In this document: in pieces, positions 41,701-47,233 of the stretch
Layout: every line of letters begins with the position of its first letter
How positions within the stretch are numbered: the stretch's first letter is position 1
Origin: Rachicladosporium sp. CCFEE 5018
Taxonomy: Eukaryota; Ascomycota; Dothideomycetes; Cladosporiales; Cladosporiaceae
Assembly (NCBI GenBank): GCA_002077045.2
Contig: KZ111143.1
Span: forward strand, 1,801,027 to 1,848,259
DNA length: 47,233 nt
Direction of reading: 5' to 3'
The notes under the pieces: model-generated
Seen by the model: the letters and a program-made list of their open reading frames with translations, nothing else
The model's database searches: none
What the model was told of the DNA's origin: nothing
Position numbers and translations under genes: made by a program

Positions 41701-42203
41701 CATCCCACGGGCAGGGACAGCAGACTTCGATACCTGCAAGTCCCGCAGAATCTCAGCACACGGGCTCGTCCTCGAACGCATTCACACGTAATCCAGCCCT
41801 GAATGCTGCGGCTAGTATGTTCGGGAGCGCAAATCCTGTCGATGGATACTCGACACCGATTCAGGGTCATAATGCGGGCAGAAGCACTCCTCCGAGCGGC
41901 ATGGCGCCGCCAAAGCCATCTGGCTTTGCATATAACCCGAGAGATCTCAGGAACGCCATGCTCATGCGGCAGCAAGCTGTTGAGAATGCGGCGGCTCAGC
42001 AGGACCATCAGCATCAGCAGCAGCCCTATCAGCAGCCACAGCAACAGCAGCGGGCTGAGTCGCCACACTACCAGGTGCACGCCACTCAATCGCCGTCATC
42101 ACAGGGCATGTCGCAAGGCGCACCGTCGGCACACACGAACCCTGCAAGTCCGTCAGACGGCATGCAGAGCCAGTACGAGAGACAGCCACCGCAGCAGTCT
42201 TAA
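38757..42203 (+). CDS. HSL-type alpha/beta hydrolase, C-terminally truncated by a premature stop, 1148 aa, copy B
   Basis: The start is MPLSTLGVVS, with an in-frame TAG 15 codons upstream (38709-38711). The catalytic motifs HGG, GDSAGGG, GGAELLRDEQ and DLCHVPH are all intact. The frame stops at TAA 42201-42203, where copy A has CAA (19945-19947). The same reading frame continues beyond the stop, colinear with copy A and without frameshift, to 42644. The loss is therefore one C-to-T change removing about 147 residues of disordered tail. The catalytic domain should be unaffected. Confidence 0.85.
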   Translation: MPLSTLGVVSAVTPSVIETYFSHFLNRGPLRQKPTAHISYHEGLRLIRQFLHYSSLHSVEDLQAFTAQWVPAPIWAKTLDTDIPATFLDRSARLIQQQLGAKGIEAVGGREWWQWRRPDAGMKGEWIEMKKDYTERRKNGSPCERIVLYVHGGAYYFGSVDEHRYQMQRHARKLKARVFAPRYRLAPQFPFPCGLQDCIAAYLYLLQDFKPSQILFAGDSAGGGMVLSMLVTLRDQGIPLPAGTMLLSPWVDLTHSFPSVAGDGLGDYIPPHGFHHKPSMVWPPPTSEDIRKLNEASTKKKKAKDALLTAAPTKLPVDQGLTITLDGEKISIKEQIQMYSTNAMLTHPLVSPVQQPSLGGLPPMLIQVGGAELLRDEQIYLAHKAANPKAFAPADAIMEKFGLSKDDVNRYGPTNVYLQSWDDLCHVPHTLSFTRPAKYMYRSVAQFGAWALAHAQHKSIDIMDDDQISIISSGEETDNDGASTLSRTGSVTSKYPAPARSTTTNGVPKNTPTGSVGKAGDPLPPFKDHMIRHRVTRHGDTYPLEPTFELACLHLDPASIGTIKPGPVRKWIERKAWTDTKFAADRRKIAKKRLTEMQKGGDNGWSGERPPPSALAGHRNRLGDGDKAGKGKKSWGLAMWSGWGSSHDESTLEREEAMDQRDASLSLPAAGRPEVPRKHSSASEVRPPRDGAVEMPVEKSHTLSPDAAHRRRRTSSVSMLSAVIGGRGETQRDQDRARERPRSPYRQITDTGQAGVDGSDALRLPNENGNTARSLQSKSSAGRLGQSTDAYATGASSPHNSRSTTPKSGMTALPTPPTTRSIHQDSTKVAGSENTFLSSDSSRPHNGTVAYPFKIRNPMPEFNGSTATLNAITPDSASLAPSTREIERDVAAPPPPPAESPDEEPPVSAVDVEPPRAPQAEEQPHYSDKEIVMPYFEKEVLFSPAPGPSPITPLDNYQQTGPHDPRLRRLDTNLSTHTASTTSHGQGQQTSIPASPAESQHTGSSSNAFTRNPALNAAASMFGSANPVDGYSTPIQGHNAGRSTPPSGMAPPKPSGFAYNPRDLRNAMLMRQQAVENAAAQQDHQHQQQPYQQPQQQQRAESPHYQVHATQSPSSQGMSQGAPSAHTNPASPSDGMQSQYERQPPQQS

Positions 42204-42644
42204 AACTTTGCAGTCGAGCTGCCCGCAGCCAAAGTACCCGGTCCACCCTCAAATCCTGCGCCCAGCATCACAGCATCTACGACTCGCAGCGGCCCAGCTG
42301 AGCTCTCCGCTCTGCCAAACCCACCACAAGGCCAGCATTCAGAGCCTACCACCCAGCTCCGCTCCGTCGCCTCATCTATCGCGCCTAGACTTCCCGAGCT
42401 ACCTGCTCCTGGCTCGCCGATCCGGACGGACGATCCGACCACAGGTGCGAGCGTCAGCGTGAGGGAGAACGTGGTCATGCCTGTTGTGGAGGCTAGGCGT
42501 AGTACGCCGCAAAGTCGACCGCCTGTTGTGCCGCCTAAGGATGAGCCTGCGGTGCCGCTGCAGGGGTCGAGGCAGGCTGAAGGTGGGGATGCGGTTAAGG
42601 AGAGGGGGGCTGTTGGGAGTGTGAGGGGACGGCTTGGGGTGTGA
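42204..42644 (+). pseudogene. Formerly coding 3' tail of the copy B hydrolase
   Basis: This stretch is in frame with the upstream hydrolase and aligns to the last 147 codons of copy A, including the terminal RGRLGV and stop. Length differences are multiples of three. Persistence of an open frame after the stop indicates that the nonsense change is recent, allele-specific or a sequencing error. Confidence 0.7.
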
Positions 42645-43012
42645 GTGGGTCTGTATATGGTTGTATATAGTGTGGATGTGATACGTTGAATCACAAACAA
42701 GTTGCAGCAGCTCATGAACACTCTCTTTCAATGCTGTCGCTATGGTTGCCTCGCACTTGATCTGTTACCAACTTCCTCACGTACCAGCCTCGTGGAGGGC
42801 ATCTGAATCTCCGTACCGTGTGTCATGGTCTGAATCCGAGTGCCTCCACCACTCAATCGTCTTTGATATCTTCCTGATGTCGCTCCATAGACCGCCAGGC
42901 AGTATATCCAAAGGTTCTCTGCGAGTAGAGATAATTTCATCGCGACTCGCACGTCGCCAGGCCGCTACGTCCAGCCAGCTTCCATCCCGATTCTCCTGCC
43001 TCCCGATCTCCT
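42645..43012. other. Convergent intergenic spacer, copy B
   Basis: About 370 bp. It has TGTATATA at 42662-42669, as in copy A, and otherwise little similarity. No gene seen. Confidence 0.5.
42662..42669 (+). promoter_or_regulatory. Possible Puf-protein binding element, copy B
   Basis: TGTATATA lies 18 bases after the ancestral hydrolase stop, the same octamer and nearly the same spacing as in copy A. Confidence 0.35.
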
Positions 43013-44509
43013 TCACGCCAATGCGTTCTCAACATTCGCACTCCACCACTCCCGCCAATCCACCACTTTGCCCTCCCTCCTCGCCTCCTCAGCCGCAAAC
43101 ACCGCCGCGTGACTCCTCACCACCTCCTCCACCGTACACCCCAGAAACTCCCTTTGCGCGTCCTTGACACTCATCTCCCCCGCTTTCACGGCCCTCACAG
43201 CTTTCACAAACTGCTGCGTTAACCCATCATCCCCACCCCCGTGATGCGAGTTCGCGGGTACTTCCGGATTGTAGACCCGCGTCGAGTCGGAGGTGAAGTC
43301 GTGCACTGTTATGGTCTTGCTGTCGTAGCTTATCTCGCCTGTTGTCCCGTAGATTCGTCCGCGCCGCTCGCATTGTGCTAGGGATTGGGCTATCATGTGG
43401 AAGTTTGCGGTCTTCGCGAGGTGGGAGCCGGAATCTTCCCAGGTGAGGGTGACGTACTGGTCGTCGCAGACGTCGTTGTCGCTTTCGTAGACGCAGCGAC
43501 CGTACCAGGATCGGGCGTCGATGGAGGTTTGGGGTGTTGAGGGGTTGTAGTCTTCTCGGAGGGTGGCGAGGAGGAGGGCCTTTGCTTGGGAGGGGTGGTT
43601 TGAGGCGTGTAGGGCGGAGACTTCGGGGTTCACGATGTCGACTGGCCATTTCGTGACGTTCTTGGCGAGGTGGCGGTCGTTGTAGATTCGGGGTGCGGAG
43701 AAGATGCAGGTGGATTGGATGTCGCAGGAGAGGCAATTCGTTGCTTCTTTGGCTGCCGCTGGTTTGCGTGAGCAGCGGAATTGCTTTAGTGAGCCGGTTG
43801 ATGTGATCTTGGAGGGTAGATGTGGCGTTTCGTCGGTCCCTGTCACGGGCGAGCAAAGCATCCAGAGCAGGAAGTCGATGTCGTGACAGCTTTTCGTGAG
43901 GAGACTTGGTGCTGCTGTAGACTCTTTTCGCCAGTTCCCGCGCACGTAGCTGTGACTGAAGTGCCACCACCCGACTGGCTCGGTGTGTTCGATCGAAATC
44001 ACATCGTCTATAACGCGCTGCTCGCGGACGAGGTGCCGCAAGAGCATGTTATGCGGGCTATACCGCAGCACATGGCCGATGGCGAATATCGATTTCGGAC
44101 CTGCTTCCATCGATCGCTCGATCCGTAGGCAGTCGGTGAGGGTCGTGGCTAGCGGTTTCTCGCACATGATGTGCAGTCCCAGCGGTCCCATGGCGGAAGC
44201 GACTTCGACATGCTGATGGTCAAGCACGCAGATGAAGACGCCGTCTACTCCAGGGCAGACATGGAGACCGGCAGACTCATCTTTGCGTCGTTGTTGCTCG
44301 TACTTGATGAAGTCGCGCCAGTCTTCAAATTCGTGTTCTGGGCATCGCGAGGTGGAGTGCCAGATGTAGCGGCTACCGAGCTGCTCGCGTTTGAAGGCTA
44401 TGGGGTCGGCTACTGCGTCTACGATGCCTAGATTGGAGTCTACGAGGGCGCGGGCGTAGGCGTTGCCTCGCGAGCCGGCGCCGACGATGAGGAAGCGGGG
44501 GGAAGACAT
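43013..44509 (-). CDS. Gfo/Idh/MocA-family oxidoreductase, 498 aa, copy B
   Basis: Rossmann motif GAGSRG, EKP signature and KSCHDID motif are as in copy A, with the same cysteine cluster (NCLSCDIQSTC). The N-terminus is MSSPRFLIVGAG instead of MMNGETPRLRFLVVGAG; similarity stops within the first codons and the upstream sequence is unrelated. Several substitutions cluster in the insert (for example EDYNPSTPQTSIDARSW versus EDYTPTTPQSEIDARSW). It lies 223 bp downstream of the kinase-propeller gene on the same strand. Confidence 0.85.
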   Translation of the reverse strand: MSSPRFLIVGAGSRGNAYARALVDSNLGIVDAVADPIAFKREQLGSRYIWHSTSRCPEHEFEDWRDFIKYEQQRRKDESAGLHVCPGVDGVFICVLDHQHVEVASAMGPLGLHIMCEKPLATTLTDCLRIERSMEAGPKSIFAIGHVLRYSPHNMLLRHLVREQRVIDDVISIEHTEPVGWWHFSHSYVRGNWRKESTAAPSLLTKSCHDIDFLLWMLCSPVTGTDETPHLPSKITSTGSLKQFRCSRKPAAAKEATNCLSCDIQSTCIFSAPRIYNDRHLAKNVTKWPVDIVNPEVSALHASNHPSQAKALLLATLREDYNPSTPQTSIDARSWYGRCVYESDNDVCDDQYVTLTWEDSGSHLAKTANFHMIAQSLAQCERRGRIYGTTGEISYDSKTITVHDFTSDSTRVYNPEVPANSHHGGGDDGLTQQFVKAVRAVKAGEMSVKDAQREFLGCTVEEVVRSHAAVFAAEEARREGKVVDWREWWSANVENALA

Positions 44510-44732
44510 GTTGTCGTTGTCTCAATGCACTCTGAATATTCCACATAGCGATTGCGGATTTGGGTTCAAGAAGTTTTTCCACGATATCTACGTTACGGAA
44601 TATTGGACATCCTTATTGTTCGACATATTACGCTCGTGCTATACATGAGATATTCATTTCACCACTGTGAGCGCGGAGGGTTGACAGGGAACGATAGAAG
44701 AGCGATGTCATAGTGAAACACTGATTGGCAGT

Positions 44733-47113
44733 CTAATGAACCCGCGTAGCATTCCAGTCGATTATGTGGACTAATGTCCGAGGATCGCCTTTGCCGCCCG
44801 TATACGAGAACGTTAACAGCCTACTATCCGGCGAGACTGCTGCGCAGAAATCGGTATTTGCGAGTGATGTCCTTTCAGGCAACCCCATTTTATGTTTAAG
44901 ATTCCATCTCTGGCAATGACGGCCGACTTCTTTTGCCGAGATGATGTCCCATACCTGCACCACCAAGACGTCCTTGGCATTGCTGCCCGGTTGCCCAAGC
45001 GTGAAGCCTGCCAACAATTCGCCGTTTGGCGATAGGATCGCATGTTCAGCTTGGCACACAACGATCTCATTCCACGACTTGGTCTGCCAGCAGCGGCCGC
45101 CCGCTCTGACATCTGCGACAACACGAAGACCAGGCCAGGAGCAGTATGGTTGGCAACATGTGAGGACCGAATTGTCAGGCGAGAACACAAGCTGTTCGCC
45201 AGTACAAGGCCCTGCCTCTAGACGTTGAAGTGGCCGTCTGTCGATCGTCTCGAAAATGTGGATCTCACGCTCGCAAGGAAAATAATCATGATCATCGCTC
45301 GGCACGGGCTTGCACATGCAGGCTACGAGCTTGCCATTTGGGGAAAACACAACATCAACGATGCGCATGGGTCGGTCAAGCTCGAGCGATCCAAGGGCTG
45401 TCCACGTTCTTGTGTTCCATAACTGAACCCCGTAAGCGTTGGCTTCGCGAGCTGTCTTGGGCGGATTGTTCCGGCAGGCAGTAACATAGTATGCGACGGC
45501 AAAGATACGCCCATCTGGTGAGAAGGTCGAAGCGCTATAGTCGAGCATGCCTGCAGGCGCAGCCGGAGTCAACTCCTTCGCGGGTGCCCCGGTCACCATG
45601 TGATGGATATTAACTCGCGCCGAAGCCTGAAGGGCTATTAGCTGACCATCCGGGGAAATCGCCATCCCCCGGACCCAGCAGTCTCGGTCAGACCATTCTT
45701 TACGATATCGCCATTCCGAGTTGCGGCGGCTCGTCCACGCAAGCTCCTCCCCATTTGCGACATTGAACAGGAAGAAGCTCTCCCCAGATCTTGGTTGGAT
45801 GCCCCATAAGACGATCAAGCTGCCATCCGGCGAGATTGCGACATCGAGGTGACCACAGTAAGAGCTGCCCCCACGTATCTCCTTCACTTCCGCTGGTGTT
45901 GCCCTACCTAACAGTCGGATCTTCGGTACTGCCATGTTCACAACGGCCAACAGGCTACCGTCGGGCGAGATAGCCATTGGCCAAGTTTGGCAGTCGTGTG
46001 ACATCGTTTTCAAAGCGAGTGTCCCAGGACAGCCAGTGTAGTCCTGCTGAACAACGCTGTTGGCGTACGAGTGGCCGTTGGTGACTTGTTCTTGTTTTCC
46101 CGGTTGGTTAGATGGTTTCTTCTCGAGTCTCCGAGCAGGTTCTCTGTCTGAGGCAGGCCAATCACCCTGGCGCCCCGAAGGTGGCGCCGCTGGGTCAATA
46201 CATGTAAAGGTAGCAGGTGCGTTAGCAGGAGATGACGGCAAAGACCCCCCATCCCTGGAGATCGGACGGAACACTTGTGCTGTTGATACAGCTGGAGTTT
46301 GATATCCACTGTCGTCAAGCATCGTACTGCCTGTTACACTCCACTGTGCAGACGCTTCACTTTCCGACTTCGGCGGTGCATTGATTGCAGCAGGGTCTCG
46401 TGGGCCATTTGTCAACCAGCCGGATTGGCGAGCTCTTGCAGCGGTTGGTCGATCGCGCGGTCGTGCGGTCAGCCATTCTTGTATGCTTGCCTGACCGCCT
46501 ACTGTCACCTCGTTGGCAGCGAGATGACGCAGGGGAGAATCACCCTTTCCAAGGACATACCTGCGCAGTGCTCGGAGCTCAAAGGGAGAAAAGGGTAACG
46601 ACATTGTTAGTAATTGGAAAGCAATGACGCCAAGAGCCCAGATGTCGACAGCGTACGGGTGTGGGTCCTTGCGCTCTTCGGTGTCCTCGCCAGACGAGTC
46701 GTCGTCTATCAAGCCATGCCTCTCAGGCGCCATATAAGCCAGAGTTCCGGCCCCAATAGAGTGTGAAGCACTCTGCTCGAGAAGACGTTTACTCAGGCCA
46801 AAGTCTGCAATCTTGACATGCCATTGTGGGGCACTGCTGAAGACGAGGAGATTCTATGGACAATAAGTTTGAGTGCCATCCCTAAGGCGGCAGTGTTACC
46901 AACCGCAGGCTTGAGATCTCGATGCGCGTACCCTTGCCCATGCATGTGCACTAAACCATCAAGTACCTGACGGATGATGAGTTGCACTTCTGCCTCCGCG
47001 AAGGGCGATCGCATATGGTTGTCAAGGTCGCCAAGCTGCACGAATTCCATGGCGATGAATACGGTGTCCGTCGTGTCGTACCATCCATATGACTCGACGA
47101 ACCATTCGCTGTA
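44733..47113 (-). CDS. Ser/Thr protein kinase with C-terminal beta-propeller (SPDG repeats), 5' end lost at the telomere
   Basis: Proposed exons are about 47113-46904 and 46853-44733, giving at least 776 residues. The 50-nt intron 46854-46903 (GTTGGT...CATAG) interrupts the catalytic loop, and splicing restores HRDLKPANLLVF. Next come the magnesium motif DFG (KIADFGLSK), the activation-segment end MAPE and DIWALGVIAFQLL. The visible part begins at SEWFVESYGWYDTTDTVFIAMEF, the N-lobe/hinge. The glycine loop and ATP-anchoring lysine are absent because telomere repeats start 23 bases beyond. A TAG precedes the first codon shown: either an intron acceptor or a nonsense codon. After an S/P-rich linker, about eight motifs of the type ISPDGSLLAV or FSPNGKLVAC recur every 40-60 residues, typical of WD40-like blades. 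As it stands it is probably not an active kinase. Confidence 0.75.
46854..46903 (-). other. Intron within the kinase catalytic loop
   Basis: GT-AG intron of 50 nt, phase 0, between the codons for A and N of HRDLKPAN. Read-through would destroy the catalytic loop and meet a changed frame, whereas splicing gives a textbook kinase sequence. Confidence 0.85.
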
Positions 47114-47136
47114 CTACCACGATTCAGATGAGTGGC

Positions 47137-47233
47137 TTAGGGTTAGGGTTAGGGTTAGGGTTAGGGTTAGGGTTAGGGTTAGGGTTAGGGTTAGGGTTAG
47201 GGTTAGGGTTAGGGTTAGGGTTAGGGTTAGGGT
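47137..47233 (+). repeat. Telomere repeat array (TTAGGG)n
   Basis: 97 bases of perfect TTAGGG repeats (about 16 units) run to the window end, G-rich strand toward the terminus. This marks a chromosome right end. Confidence 0.98.

Larger units (their letters stand above)
23890..44497 (+). repeat. 20.6-kb duplicated block, copy B
   Basis: Same gene order and orientation as 1607-22226. It begins abruptly inside DEF1 just where copy A enters its glutamine-rich half, and ends about four codons inside the oxidoreductase start. Confidence 0.95.

Noticed and set aside
47137..47233. Telomere-like repeat as an internal or CRISPR-like array
   Set aside because: Perfect TTAGGG without spacers at the sequence end is simply a telomere.

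Overview
The window looks like the end of a chromosome from a filamentous or yeast-like ascomycete, most likely a dothideomycete. The evidence is very short introns (about 46-59 nt) with fungal branch-point-like CTRAY motifs, moderately GC-rich compact genes, a Q/Y-rich DEF1, an F-box protein, TSR2 and a fungal-type Ser/Thr kinase. A TTAGGG telomere array closes the right end. A Hortaea-like black yeast with a doubled (hybrid or diploid) gene set would fit, but the species is an inference.

The layout is two colinear copies of one roughly 20.6 kb block of nine genes, copy A at 1607-22226 and copy B at 23890-44497. Each holds, in order: DEF1 (-), an unidentified 510-residue protein (+), an F-box protein (+), a small two-helix membrane protein (+), a five-exon Myb/SANT protein (-), an acidic C-terminally anchored membrane protein (+), TSR2 (-), an HSL-type alpha/beta hydrolase with a huge disordered tail (+), and a Gfo/Idh/MocA oxidoreductase (-). 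Copy A also carries the full Q-rich half of DEF1, running off the left edge. Copy B begins inside DEF1 immediately after a gap of exactly 10 N.

Between the copies lies about 1.6 kb without a gene. Its last 360-400 bases are AT-rich and almost free of CpA/TpG, as expected of RIP. Beyond copy B, a kinase plus beta-propeller gene runs toward the telomere and has lost its kinase N-lobe there. The last 97 bases are perfect telomere repeats.

The tandem order depends entirely on the scaffold gap. Both blocks approach a subtelomere just past the same oxidoreductase gene, and copy B starts exactly where DEF1 turns repetitive. Two homeologous or allelic chromosome ends joined head to tail by a scaffolder is therefore at least as likely as a true tandem duplication. 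The copies are not uniformly diverged: some tracts (about 10.65-12.9 kb, and the hydrolase catalytic core) are nearly identical even in non-coding or synonymous positions, while other intergenic spacers cannot be aligned by eye. This suggests gene conversion or partial loss of heterozygosity. Gene-level differences include a premature stop in the copy B hydrolase, a GC-AG intron in the copy A F-box gene, and an intron that is in frame only in copy B.

The genes do not form a pathway. They are housekeeping and regulatory functions (transcription stress response, ubiquitin ligase adaptor, ribosome biogenesis, lipid or ester hydrolysis, sugar-type dehydrogenase) with a subtelomeric accessory kinase.
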